A stretch of 64,000 nucleotides of DNA from Diospyros lotus (lineage: Eukaryota; Streptophyta; Magnoliopsida; Ericales; Ebenaceae): positions 31,443,316 through 31,507,315 of the forward strand of contig NC_068339.1 of NCBI RefSeq assembly GCF_014633365.1. The letters run 5' to 3'. Each line of letters begins with the position of its first letter. The first letter of the stretch is position 1. Both the position numbers and the translations under genes were made by a program. Shown one piece after another: positions 1-12,799 of the stretch. The notes beneath the pieces are model-generated. The model saw nothing but the letters and a program-made list of their open reading frames with translations, was not told where the DNA came from and ran no database searches.

Positions 1-431
1 ACACAACGAAAAACCATTGTTACCACTTCCGACATGGAATGGTCATCATCAATTTAGGAACCTGAGGAATCACCTCACAATCATGTTAAGGATTACGTTT
101 CCACTCAAAAGCATATCGGATCACGTCAACACAAATCCTGGCCACAAGATGTTCAACACTATCCCTAGGAATCCACATCCACCTAAAAAACAATGCTATA
201 ACTTAAAGGCACTTTGGGTGGTGTCCACTCAAAACCCCGCCACTTAAGCTGATTCAGGGTGGTGTCCACTCTCAGCCCCGCCACTTGTCGACCCACTAGG
301 GTGGTGTCCACTCTCAGCCCCCACCATAAGTGGGCATTTTCCCTTGGCACTCTTTCCTAGTGCTATCACTCTACTGCCACTCATAAGTTGACATCCCACA
401 TTCTACATGAACAATACAAAAACATGCCAAT

Positions 432-2355
432 TGTAACACCCTAAATTTTTTTGGCATGTTATATCTTAGGATTTCGGGAATATATATTTTTTTTCACACC
501 ACAATTACTGACATACATCACACAAATTTCCAGAAACCCTAATTTCACCTTCTCAGTCTAACAAACCCAATAATCAAATAGTTAAGACAAACAATATTAT
601 TACAAATGCAAAAGCTAGATCGAACCTGATATGATACACAACTATAATGCTTTATTTATCATATAGGAAATTGTTCAAGACGTCTACAAAATAGATTACA
701 TGGATATCATCTCTCGAAAGCGATAATCGAATGCCTCAAACATAACTAAAACATACTAAGGTTCGCATCAATTGAATTTCTCATACATACTTAAAGATAT
801 GTTAAAACATGCTACAAACAGTAAAACGAGCTTATTCTTCAACCAACTCTTTTCCCTTAGAGCTGCTTGTCGAACCTGGAGCGTTTGAATATTCTAGGGA
901 CACAGTCCAATTAGAAGATGAATCTTCTAGTGAGAACTCCAAAACAGTTTATATAAATGCATGAACAAGTATAAAATGTATGAAGAAACAACGAGGACTA
1001 TTTCAAAGTGCCTCATGAACATGTCAACCTTCTCTAATGAGAGCTTTCTCAATGGCACACACATAACGCCTCTTAGGAGGTCCTTAACCATGCCACATTG
1101 GCCTGACCTCATAAAACTTATGAAAACACCACATCCGTTGTCCCTTAGACTCACAATCTTCCCCACGAGAGCTTTCTCGATAGTGCACGCATAGCGTCTC
1201 TCGAGGGATACCCAGACTTTTACCTTCAGGAAACAACAAATTGGTACAACAGTATGGCTACACAAATTTTATAAATGCAACAGCTAAAAGCCAAACAACA
1301 TATATTTTCTAAGGAAACACATTTCATATAAGCAACATGATTTCACGTAAGAGAACAACAAGAGTTTTCATACAAGAACGTTACACAAAACATGTTTCAT
1401 GTAATAGGAGCTTTACACAAAAATAGGATTTTAAGTACTGGAGTCTCACCTTGAACTTAATTCTGGATTCCTCAAAATTCATGCCCAGGCTTCCTCCTTT
1501 CTTTTGGAGATTTCTCTCATTTTTCTAAAGCACAGATCTCTCACCTCAATGTCTCAAGTGGATCTCAAATGGAATGGTTTTGAGAACAACCCCATAGCCC
1601 TATTTATAGGCTTGGACTCTAAAGTGATCCAAAGCTAGAATGTAATAACTTTTCAAATCCGCAACCATACCTGTCACTTTTTCTCATTCCTAACACCTCA
1701 CCTCACTATACCCTTATGCCATCATTACTTGTACCAACTTACTTTTTCCCATTCCTAACACCTCACCTCACCATACCCTTATGTCATCATTACTTGTACC
1801 AACTTACTTTTTCCTACTCCTAACACCTCACCTCATTACTTCTCATAATTAACTAAGGCCATACCCTCATAATTAAATTTAATTAACTTCATAATCCCAT
1901 TTTAGACTTTGCACTATCCTCAAATATTGAATTAATAATCATCGAGATATTTAAAATCCAAGATTAATAACTCTAAGTTACTCGATAAGTATGTTTTTAC
2001 CTTGGTGTCCTTATAAGACATCTATTTCATCCCGATACCACTTCAAGGTTGCTTCTTACATAAAATTGGAGCCTCCTCAAGGTTCCGTTGACTTTCGAAA
2101 AGTCCCTTACAACCATTCAATTTTTCAAGTTATAATTTAGTTATACTGAAAATTGTCTCTGATTTGATTTCTTTTAGCCTCATAAATCATGTCTTAAGAC
2201 ACTCGTCAATGCCATACCTTTTTCCGTAGGTATCTAAGCCTCAGAGCACTCCCTGCAGCTGATTCGACGATTTATTTTACTATCAAACTAACTTTTTCGA
2301 TATTTTAAACTTACTTAAAATACGTGACAACCTTATGAAAATATGGTATATTACA
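432..2355 (-). mobile_element. Solo LTR, Tekay/Del-like, duplication CCAAT
   Basis: It begins TGTAACACCC, ends GTATATTACA, and is flanked by CCAAT at 427-431 and 2356-2360. There is no internal coding region, so it is a solo LTR of about 1.92 kb. Orientation follows the Tekay LTRs at 18079 and 31513, because the block with TTTGAATATTC and a diverged CCAATTAGAAGATGAATC lies on the same strand. A probable LTR TATA box (CCTATAAATAGGG on the - strand) lies at 1598-1610. A unit of about 65 bp containing CCTAACACCTCACCTCA is repeated roughly 2.3 times at 1683-1835. Confidence 0.92.
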
Positions 2356-4325
2356 CCAATTCCATAAACCATGATTCGATGCATATATAAAATAACATTT
2401 CATGTACATAATTTATCGCACAAAATTCAATGCACATACATAAAACATTTCAGGATGAACCTCCCATATGAATCAACCATCATAGGTTAAATCACTCACA
2501 TGCAACAAAATTGTTTGCATGAAACAAAACAACTTTAGGGTCAAACCACCCAAAATAAACCAATTTTTTAAATAAGAACACTCATCTCGAACTTATCTCA
2601 GAACGTCTCGATTCTCATGCATGACCTCGATTCTCGTGCTCAAACTCAAACAACCTTACTTTTGCTCAACCTCGAGCCTCAATGTACCCTAGACATCATA
2701 TTGATTTTAGGGAACATCAAAATCCATTTTTCTCAATTTCTTCATAATTTTCACCTATTTTCTTCTTATTTTTCCCTCAAAAATTTCAAAATAAATACTT
2801 TCTCAAGTATTTTTCTAAATTTTTCTCCACCATAATTCATAAAATAAATTTAAAAAAATAATAAAAGAAATTCTAGATTTACCCCTACTCTCAAGAGCCC
2901 TCACGCACCTAACGCGTGTTTGCAAGTGAAGGATGACACGTGCAGCTCATGCGCCGATTGTCTTCTTCGGCTCCAGTACACCGACAATGCTGGATTTTCC
3001 ACCCACCTTGCCCTGCTCCTCAAGTCGATCACAATGGTGCCCTTGGATGCTTAAAATAATGACCGAAAGTACTCTAACTGGCTGTTTAAAGCTTCAATTT
3101 TCAACGATACCCGATTTTTTGGCCACCCTCTGAAACCCTCTTAAATCAATACCAAAATGCTCCAAATTCTCCAGAAATGATCTTTGCTACCTCGAGAATA
3201 AAAGCCCTCTGATTTCTCCAAAAACTTGAGAATTTTGATGCCCAAAACATGAAACCCTCAGCCTCTATTTATAGTAAAAAATCGGCCACTTCACAACCAA
3301 TCATCGGTCAAGGCTTGGTCCCTAAGCTTCCCTAGGCCATGAGGAACCTCCCCCAGGCCAACCTTAGCCATCCCATCGCCAAAATTGTGGACTTTTGCTA
3401 GCAGCCATGTGAGTTTGCAGGTTTCACACTTGCAGACTTCTGATATTGACATTTTGGCCCCTCTAGCTTTTCCTTTTGCATTTTGGCCCTTTCCTTGAAA
3501 CCCCTGATTTTTTTAATAATTCCATTAAGACCCATATGTTCTAGTCTCTTCACTTCACCCTTGAAAACTTGGAAGAATTATCCTTTCGACCTCCCTCAGG
3601 CAAAATTAAGAATTTATACTTAGGCCCGATTGTGTGATTTAATCACTAATTGTAACACCCCAAATTTTTCGGGCGTGTTATAACTTAGGATTTCGGGAAC
3701 ATAAAAATTTTTCATACCACAATCGCTACCATACATCACACAAATTCCCAAAAATCTTAATTTTCACCTTCTCAGCTTAACAAACCCAATATTAAATAGC
3801 TAAGACAGGTGTTAAAATTTCAAATACGGAAGCTAGATCGAACCTGATATGGTTCACAACTATAACATTTTATTTATCATACATAAAATCGTTCAAGACG
3901 TCTAGAAAATATATTACATGGACATCATCAAGTGATAACTGAACATCTTAAACATATCCAAAATTACATAGGTTCACACATAAATAAAGATATTCTAGAC
4001 ATGCTACAAGCAGCAAATTAAACTTATTCTTCAACTACCTCCTTTCCCTTAAAGCCGCTCGTCAAACGTAGAACGTTTGAATATTTCAGGGACATAGTCT
4101 AATTAGAAGATGAATCTTCTAGTGAGAAACTCCAAAAGCAGTTTATATCGTTGCATGATCAGGTATAAAATGTATGAGAAGACAACGAGAACTACTCCGA
4201 AGTGCCTCGTGAACACGTCAGCCTCCTCCAATAAGAGCTTTCTTAATGGCGCACGCATAGCGCCTCTCAGGAGGTCCCTAACCATGTCACTTCGGCCCGA
4301 CCTCATAGAACTCATGCAAGCACCA

Positions 4326-7300
4326 TGATAGAGTGCATATTTTCATATTATTTAGCCCTTGTATTTAATCTTTTTGCACGTTAGTTGTGTCATTTTATTC
4401 ATCTTGATTTTGTTTTATTTTATTTTATAGGAATTGGGCTTCACACTATTTTATTTTATTTTGGACAGATTAGGGCTTCTTGGGTCATAAGGAATTTTAA
4501 TGGCAAGAAGGAAAACAAGGAGATTGGAGACAAAGAAGCAAAAGTGTGCTGGTAGATTTGACCTTCTGTGCTTCTTTCAAATTTTTGGCCAAGTTATAAT
4601 CCCAGAAGTGAATGATTGTAACGCCCCGCTCCCACTTACGGGTGTTACTCGTGAACAACCACTCTAATTGTCCACCTGCCCGGCCTTTGTCAAAGGGTGG
4701 ACCATGTTTCAAGGCAAAACGCCCTAGGTGGGAACTAGGCTCGTCCTTCCCTTCGCTGAATCCCAGGATTCGCCAGCAAAATTGGGCTTTAGCCACACCG
4801 CATTGGCTATAAAGAAAATCTCCTTCAGGCGCCCAATCGCCATTTTTTTTTTTAATTCTTTCCCATCGGAGAATTTAACCGGGCTCCAAAATCACCATTT
4901 AATCCGATCCATTGATGGATCACCAAATTTTTTGGAGGAATAACTCATCATTTCAATTTTTTAAATTTTCGGCCTTTTCTCCAAAATGCCCAAAAAATCC
5001 ATTTACTTTGAAAATTCCTCCGAGGCCCAAAATCGATTTAGAAATGCCCCTTAATTTCTTAAAATTCCAAATTTTAAAAAAAATTTGGCCAGCGGGGCCC
5101 ATGCGGCCCTGCCCGCGCGCAGGCTGCAGCCTGCTGCTGCTGATTTCAAAAAAAAAACATTTATTTATTTTTTTTTCTCTTGGGCTTCCCAACCCAATTT
5201 TTCCAGAATTTAAATTAAATAAACAAAATTCACTTTCCTTTCATTTTAGCCTCCTTCCTCCAAGATTAAGGCTTAAACCATGCTCTTTGAATATTTCACA
5301 ACATACACCAAATTTTTCCTTCCATTTCACACATGAGCCTTACACATCCTATTGTTGCTCACATAACAACCTCCAAATAAATATCACACATGATTAAATA
5401 CAACAAATGGCTCTCCTAGCCATAAAGTCACAATTAAAATAACCACATGCCTAGGCTTCTTAAGCCTTAACTTTACAACAAAAATAAATGTAATATACTC
5501 CAAGAGCTTCCAATCACAAGCTTGCAACTTTCCCTTTTCTCTTGCCATAAAACAACCTACAAGGGGAGGATAAAACCTCATGAGCTCAAAAGCTCAGTAA
5601 GGGTGCATATGCAAAGTAAATACAAGCATAACAAATTTATATAATGGCAAATGCATGCAAGCATGGTTAGGTTATTCCATCCTCACAACCCAACATGGTT
5701 TGAGGCATCAACCTACCACTTTTCCCCACCCCCATGGCCATAGGTCTCATGTACAATAAAGCATGCAAAGAGATACATACAAATTTATGCAACCTACTTA
5801 CAATGCAATGCAAGGCCTCCACCACTTGGGGCCATCCCTTACCTTAACAATCTTCTCTTTGAAGCTTTAATTCTTCTTCTCAAGAGAGCTTCCCTCTTCA
5901 TTTGCTCCCATCTAAAATGGCATTTCAACAAGCCACTAAATTTTTGCATACAAGCATACCAAAAATGAAGAGAAGAAAGTATACTTACTTGATTTCTTCA
6001 TTATCTTCTCTCTTTCTTCACTCTTCCCTCCATGGAAGACTTCTTTCTCTTTCTTTCTTTCCTTCCTTCTTCATTTCTACAAATGGCCAAAAGAGAGACA
6101 AGTCTCCCACACTTGCCTTTTTATACTACCATTTATCAAATTTCAAGAATGGATCTTCACCATCCATTTAAAGCACAATCCATGTGCTTATGGGAGACTT
6201 GATCTCAACCATCCATTTTAACAAATAAGGCTTCTCTCTTGAAGAAAACACAAGAAGCACAATCCATGTGCTCTTTTCTTGGTTAATCTCATCCATTGGA
6301 TTACCTTTGCCTTTACAAGATTTCATCTCCACCATTGAAAGAAAGCACACTTTCATTAGGATGGCAATCCATGCCATTTCTTCTCTTTAAATCCCCACCA
6401 TAGGATTTATTCTCTAATTCAAGAATACATCTCATCCATTGAATTTATATTTATTTCCCATTTAAATAAATCTCCCCATTTTCACTCATAAATGAGTGAC
6501 TAATTTCCATTTCTTTCCCATTTAAATTAATGGGACTAATTTCACATCCATCACACTTGAGAGACATAAATAATTTCTTTCCCATTTAAATTAATGGGAC
6601 TAATTTCCAACATCACATTTGAGAGACATAAATAATTTCTTTTCTATTTAAATAACTCTCATATTTTCCAAGGCATTAATGGTGACCATTTACCATTTTC
6701 TTTTGGATTTTCTTTAATCCATATAATCATGCCTCTTATTAAATGCATGAAAGACCATTTAACATTTCTTTTGCATTTAATTAATTCCTTCTCCAACTCA
6801 TAAATCCACATATATATTTTCTCTTAAATTTCCAAGATTATGCCAAGTGTCACTCTAAGACACAAACTTGGCTTCCAATTCTTTATCTTGGTCCTCCATG
6901 TGGCATTACCACATTAATTCACTAACTTAGGGAAAATTTAATTATTCTTCTCAAATAATTTATTATCCATCATTTTTCCTATTTCCAAAATTAACTTCCT
7001 TCATGGAATCACTCCAAAATTCTCAATTACTATTTGTGAATTTATTAATCCCACATATCTCTTCATAAATATGAAATTGGGATTTTTATTCACTTACTCA
7101 CCTAATTCGACATAGGAATTATTTCCAATTTGCCAAAATACCCTTTTTATTGGATTTTCCTATCCAAATTACCAAAATACCCTTCTCATGGGCATTCACA
7201 ATCTCAAGGATTATCACTTCCTCAAGGGCATTTTTGGAAGTTTACATACTTCATTTCCTATTCTCTTAACACCGGTTACACCGGGTGTTACAATGATGTC

Positions 7301-8348
7301 TTCAGAGATATTGTAGAGGACTTCTTGGGATTTCTGTAATGGTACGGTTTGTCCAAATCCGAGTTCGTTTGGGCCTCCAAACATCGCTTCAAAGTCGGGA
7401 CCAGATAGCTAGGTTAAATTAGGAAAGCTACACAGACGCTGACTCTTTAAAAGGCCATAACTTGGGCTTCCGATATCCAAATCAAGTGATTAAAAATCCC
7501 AAATTCATATACTCTTCCTGATCTATAATTTTTATGAAGGGGCCAAATCCCAAAACGCACGTTATCCTATTCGAAATCAGCTGTGAAGTTTCGGTAACCT
7601 AGGGTTTCCTCCCTAAGCTCTATTTAAGCACATTAAGAGGCCATTAGGGAGAGATTTTTTTAATTCTTTTCTCATGTGAACAGTAACCAATTTTCCTTTT
7701 CTCCATTGTTCTTGTCAAGATGGAAGGCTAAGGATTTTGTAACCGGTTGCATGCCATACTCCTTATCCGGTTTGAATCTTTGGGTGTTTTTGTATATCTG
7801 TTTTCATCTTTAATCTTATGGTTTTGTTTCTTTGCTTCTTCTCAAGTGTGTATGTATTTTATGCGATCGTATGAATGCATGCATGATGCTTGGGCAGATT
7901 TGACTAATAGGCTCGATTGGAGTATTGGTTTGCAAGAAACAACATAAACTTAGTGGGCGATTGTTCATGACGGTTTCAGATCTGTGTGCTAAAAAAATTG
8001 AAACTTGTATATTGATTATGAAGATCTTCTGTGATTTTTATATTTGTTTCGATTTAGTCTTCGACGATTGTCAAGCATTTTTTTTAGATCTGGGGATTAA
8101 AGATAAATAGGTTCTTTATATGGTGGATGATGATACCCGGGTAGGGAGGAAAGGTTTCAACTGGTTGCATCTCGATTTACTGTGTTCTTGTTTATTTTGT
8201 TTTTCTATTTTTTTCATCAAACCCCCCATGTTTAGTCTTGTTTTGACAGATCAGTTTGAGGTTCGTTGGGAGACGACTTTGGGTTGCACCCTTATTGCAA
8301 ATCCGAATCATTATTCATCTAATCTATCGGTGTTCGACAACCCGACCA
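4326..8348 (+). mobile_element. Solo LTR of a Tat/Athila-like Ty3 element, duplication CACCA; split by the LTR at 4617
   Basis: It starts TGATAGAGTGCATATTTTC and ends GACAACCCGACCA, with CACCA at 4321-4325 and 8349-8353. Its own sequence is 4326-4616 plus 7298-8348. The middle holds an LTR-style stretch (CTGACTCTTTAAAAGGCC, then a CTCTATTTAAGCAC TATA-like box near 7618) and a U5-like end with GTTGGGAGACGAC and GTTCGAC. These resemble Tat/Athila LTRs as I know them, but the lineage is inferred. ORFs of 60-98 aa in this stretch are not supported as genes. Confidence 0.85.
4617..7292 (-). mobile_element. Solo LTR of the TGTAACGCCCC family, duplication ATGAT
   Basis: It begins TGTAACGCCCCGCTCCC and ends CCGGGTGTTACA, with ATGAT at 4612-4616 and 7293-7297. 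This is the innermost layer of the left nest. It is about 2.7 kb and has no retrotransposon coding sequence. A unit of about 66 bp containing CCCATTTAAATTAATGGGAC is repeated at 6500-6650. The long pyrimidine-rich ORF at 4912-5397 is LTR sequence, not a gene. The fragment at 44606-45290 is the same family, sharing the CTCACCTACGGGTG-type start and the TTTGTCAAAGG/ATGTTTCAA blocks. Confidence 0.92.
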
Positions 8349-10224
8349 CACCACATCCATTGTTCCTTAGACTCACGGTCTTCCCCACGAGAGCTTTCTC
8401 GATAGCGCACGCATAACGCCTCTCGGGGGATATCCGACTTTTTCCCTCGGCCAACAACAAATAGGTACAACAGTATGGCCACACGAATTTTATAAATGCA
8501 ACAGTTAAAAAGCCAATAGCATATAATTTTCAGAAAAATACATTTCATATATGCAACATGATTTCACGTAAGAGAATAACAAGTGTTTATGTATTAGAAA
8601 TTCACAAAACACGTCTCATGCAATAGAAGTATCTCATAAGAGAATGAAAAATAGGATTTGGAGTATAGGAGTCTCACCTTGCAGGTTTATCTCTTAAACG
8701 GTATGGTTTCGCTGCAAATGGCCTAGGTTTCTGCATAAAACATGCATTTTGGTAAATCTAACCTTAAATTTTTTTACATAGGGTTGAAGGGTATTAAATT
8801 AGGGATACAACTGGAAAATTTGAAGCAAAATAGGCCTCTCACGTACCCTCATACGCCCTGGAAAGGTGGGCCATGCGCCTTCACACGCAGCTATTTTCCG
8901 GCGTGTGTAACTCATGCGCGAGCACCAGATTTCGGACAACAACGCCTCGTTTTCGTATTTCGGCCATAACTTCCTCATTTTAACTCCAATTCAACCCCTA
9001 TTTGAACCTACGCAACCCTCTCTTCCCTCTCTACAGGATTATCAAAAAAAAGGACTTACCTCACTTTTTTTCTAACTGATTTCGACGAATTCCAACAAAA
9101 ACCCGCAACTTCGACGAGGCTTGTTCTCCGCCACTTCTCCGCTGCTTTCTTCCCGCCTTCTTGCTGAACTTCCCTCTCTCTCTCTAGGGAAACCTTATCC
9201 ACTTAAAGTGCTTCACTCCTCAAAGCTCTCTTGAATGGTTTGAGAACAACCCATGGTGCCTATTTATAGATTACTTGAACCAATCACATTATGCCACTTG
9301 TCACAATCTTAGCCATGGACTCCAAAGACTCAAAGATATATTTGAATGGCTTTTGAAATCCAAAACTAGAATGAATTTAACTTTTGAAATCCAAGCTAAC
9401 ACCCCAAACTTCTTTCAAATAACACTTTGGCCCTTATTTCAAGTCCTCAACTTTAATGTTTTACCACATAAGCTCTTAATTTTTATCCTTATTTCGTTTG
9501 GATAATTCTCTAATTACAATTACACCCTCAAACACCAAATTTATCGAGATATTTAAAATCTCAAAATTAATAACTCAAAATTACTCAATATATATGATTT
9601 CCCGAAGCCTCTTACCATCATTCGGCTATTTTAGGCTACAACTTAGCTTAACCGAAAAATCGTGTCTAATTTATTTTCTTTCAGCATTATAAATCTCGCC
9701 TCGAGACGCTCGTCAAAAATATACTTTTATTCTCAAGTATCTAAGATCTAGGGAACTCCCTGCGATTAATTTGGTCACTCGTTGCCATTTCAAACATATT
9801 TTTCGGTATTTTAAATTCACTTAAAATACGTGGCATCTTCACGAAAATATGGGGTATTATACTAATCCTTTTGTTTCAACCCAAAACCACTTCAGGGTTG
9901 TTCTACTTACAAAATCAAAGTCTCTTAAGGGTTTTATTGACTTTTTGAAAGTCTCCTACGATGATTCAGTTCTTTAGCCTGAATTACAACTGTATCGAAA
10001 ATTATTTTTGATTCAATTTTTTTCAATGTCATAAATCTTGTCTCGAAATGCTTATCTATACATTACCATTTTTCCTAGACATCTAGGCTCCAGGGCACTT
10101 CTTCCAGTTTATTTGGTCACTCGTCACTATGAAAAATTGCACTATAGACCAAACTTTTGAAAAAATCCACTTACACCCCAATTAAAATTATACTTAAAAC
10201 CTTATGAAATTCTCAGGTGTTACA

Positions 10225-11971
10225 ATGCATGCGATGGATCACATGGCTGAGATGATCTATGGTCTATCACAGGCTTCGATTGTGTTACTGGTTCTTAGAC
10301 CGGATGCAACACAGTTGTCCTGTATGTCGATGCCAGGGATTTACCATTACTAAGAACCATCCGATTACCGAGTGGGAGATGCACTATGTGGTCCATGTGT
10401 AATGGAATATGGAGGCAGGTGATTACTAATGGGATCCATCAACCTTTGATGTGAGGTAAACATCCTATGTAATCAGTGGTAGTCTTGATTGTAGAAACTC
10501 CTGGCCAAGGTACACTTGATTGGAAAGTTTTTCAATGTCAGAAAGAGTTCTGATGTGTCATCTTAATCTCACCACACTAATTTTGGCATAGTCATCGAGT
10601 TAGTGAGTTTGATCAGTCCATGACTCTCATTGAGTCAGGATGATAACTGATGGAGGGATTATAGTACATGGGAATTGAAAGGCCAAATAGGTTCTATTCT
10701 AAAGTAAAACTTTATTACTTGTAGGATCGCTTTGACATAATCTTAGTTGTTACTCAAGGTCTTTCGGGGTACATCGAAAAGATGGAGAGATCCTCGTTGT
10801 AGACCAAAATGTTTGGTCAATGTCAAAGAGTTTGACGTGTTCTGATTGCTACTTAATAGTGAACCTAGAAGGAGGTCACACGCATATCCGAGTGTGATGA
10901 TTGATTAAGTGATTAATGCTGAAACAGTCATTAAGAGTTAATGAACCAGATTAAATGATTAATCAACAAGGAGCAATCGTCTAGAGTTGACGGGCATGCC
11001 GTTAAGAGTTAATGAGGGCCTCGATTTCACCATGAGATAGTGAAAGTGTCATTAAGTATTTATGGCAATTTTAGGAAGTTTTGGATAAGTGGCTAAAACA
11101 AACACACACACACACACGCATCTTCATAGTAGCTGTCCTGTTTCTTACAAATTCCAAACATACATCTCACACCTTTATAGAGTTATAAAAGCTTCATACA
11201 TACACCCATACATCTTGTAATTTAAGTATCGTAGTCGTTATTTACAATACAACAGTCGTATTACAAAATCATATACAACGTTTCAAGAAGGCTTAAACTA
11301 AACGTCCACCACCTCCTTGCCACTTGCTCAGGCTTGCTCCTATAGTACCTGACACATCTGTTATACCTGGGATGTTGAATATTCTAAGGGTATGAAACAT
11401 CCAAGTTAGACAATAATATCTAAGTGAAATGGTTCATGAAAGAAGAATAAATGTGTGTAAATGCAATATACAGTATGAAACCTCCTCATACTGCAAGAGA
11501 ACGAGATCACCCATGATGTCCTAATAACTAGTCACAATCACTAAAACAACATGATGTATGACAAAGCAGAAGGAATATGCATAAACCAAGGAAAATATGA
11601 TATGCAAGTCAACACCCAAGCACAAGTGAAGCAAAAAATGCTTAAGGTGTCACAAAACATACAAGAACCACTCACCTTGACAGTTTATCTAAGTGAACTT
11701 CATGAGCCGACCTTAATTTTCGGCCAGCCTTGAGCAGTTTTTTGTATTTCGGCCATAACACGCTCGTTTTAGCTTCGATTCAACCCTTATTTTTTCCTAC
11801 ATGATTCTCTTTCATCCCTCTACAAGAATATGAAGTTAGATAGGAATTACCTCATAGATTTCCTAACTGTTCGGAATGATTTTCAAGGAAGGCCTAAAAA
11901 TTCTTGTGAGGCTCGTTTCTCTCTCATTTTTGGCAGAACCTCCATCTTTCTTTCTTGAATAATATTCTCTC

Positions 11972-12002
<31 letters not shown>

Positions 12003-12785
12003 AAATCTCTCACTTTATTCTCTTTTGGTTGCTCCAAAATCTGCCCCCAAAGCCTTGTATTTATAGAAACCTCAGGCCAATCCCGCATCGGCACGTGTCC
12101 CACCAACCAACGCCATAATCATTACACCGTCACTTGTCCCTACCATCTCATGCCTTGGTTTGTGCACCTTATCTCTATCTAACTTCCAATTCATTCAATT
12201 CTTTACTTTAACGATCTAGTTTTGGGGTTTCAAGAATTACATCCTAGCCTAAACTTTTCGGGTAATTTCACTTAGGCCCCTTGCAATTGGGTCCCCAGGC
12301 CATCCTAAAATTTCCCTTATGCCCCTAGGAAAAGGTTTTATTATGCTAATACCTTAGGGTTTCAGTAAATTACACTTTTACCTGGACTTCAATAATTATG
12401 ATTTTGCCCCTAACTTAGAAACTGAAATTTTCTCTCAGGACTTCCACAATCCTTTGAAATGTCCTATTTGCTCAAATATTTGAATTTAAAAATCTCGGGT
12501 ATTACAGTTTGATCTAATCGAAAAATTGTTCGAGAACTGTTTGGAACAAGGAGTTGCTGCCACCAGGAGGATTTCAGTCTTTTCATCGGCTTTCAAGAAT
12601 TGAAAGGTATATTCACTAAACCCCCTATGGCATGGTTTAGTTTTAAATAGCATATGGACATTGAAAACGAGTCTTGCAAGTTTTTGGTTTATGTTTCCGC
12701 TACTATTTTCTTCGTTTTTCAAAAAAGTTTTGAAGATCCGGTTAAACCCTTGCATTGATACTCCAATAGTTAGCGTTCCACATCA
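10225..12785 (+). repeat. 5' LTR of the large copia element (right part), interrupted at 11100-12506
   Basis: 10225-11099 matches 39985-40466 plus 43339-43745 of the 3' LTR, and 12507-12785 matches 44300-44582. Both LTRs end in CATCA, and here the primer-binding site follows one base later. About 550 bp present in the 3' LTR (43750-44300, including the GTCGACAG stretch and the TTTAAGCC-like leader) is missing here and is replaced by a truncated LTR. The start is hidden by the outer LTR. Confidence 0.85.
11100..12506 (-). mobile_element. Truncated Tekay-like LTR in the copia 5' LTR
   Basis: The right end GGGTATTACA at 12506 and the inner block GGGATGTTGAATATTCTAAG (about 11369) place this in the TGTAAY...TTACA LTR family. 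The expected TGTAAYACC start is absent. The left edge is a CA microsatellite (11102-11117) joined directly to copia sequence, and adjacent copia LTR sequence is missing too. A deletion probably removed both. A CT microsatellite lies at 11967-12002. ORFs here are short and unsupported. Confidence 0.75.
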
Positions 12786-12786
12786 G

Positions 12787-12799
12787 TGGTATCAAAGCC
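12787..12799 (+). other. Primer-binding site of the large copia element
   Basis: TGGTATCAAAGCC lies one base after the 5' LTR end. It matches the usual plant initiator-Met tRNA site (TGGTATCAGAGC) with one change. Confidence 0.85.

Larger units (their letters stand above)
3651..9861 (-). mobile_element. Solo LTR, Tekay-like, duplication CTAAT; split by the insertion at 4326
   Basis: It begins TGTAACACCC at 3651 and ends GGTATTATA at 9861, with CTAAT at 3646-3650 and 9862-9866. Its own sequence is 3651-4325 plus 8354-9861, about 2.2 kb. It is closely similar to the LTR at 432: both carry the AATAAGAGCTTTCT-type block, the CATAGCGCCTCT block and the ACCACATCC block, and the last of these spans the point where the 4326 element entered. 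No open reading frame here looks real. Confidence 0.9.
1..10224 (-). mobile_element. Outer solo-type LTR (Tekay-like), inserted in the copia 5' LTR; left end outside window
   Basis: Three separated blocks (1-431, 2361-3650, 9867-10224) read as one LTR of the TGTAAC...GTTACA family and follow the order of blocks seen in the LTRs at 18079, 23060 and 31513. It ends in GGTGTTACA at 10224, after which copia LTR sequence resumes with ATGCA as the probable right target copy. Two other LTRs interrupt it, at 432 and 3651. Near its left edge, 217-330 holds three short repeats that each contain GGTGGTGTCCACTC. No coding sequence was seen. Whether it is a solo LTR or one LTR of a longer element cannot be decided from this window. 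Confidence 0.75.

Noticed and set aside
927..1265. 112-aa ORF on the - strand, similar to the one at 4103-4315
   Set aside because: The similarity arises because both lie in related LTRs. There are no features of a protein family, and the frame is not kept in other copies.
4912..5397. 161-aa ORF on the + strand
   Set aside because: It lies in solo LTR 4617-7292, is low complexity, and runs against the LTR sense strand.
10225..11099. Possible direct duplication of a host region (similar to 39985-40466 and 43339-43745)
   Set aside because: The copies are the two LTRs of the large copia element, since they flank its primer-binding site and coding region in the right positions.
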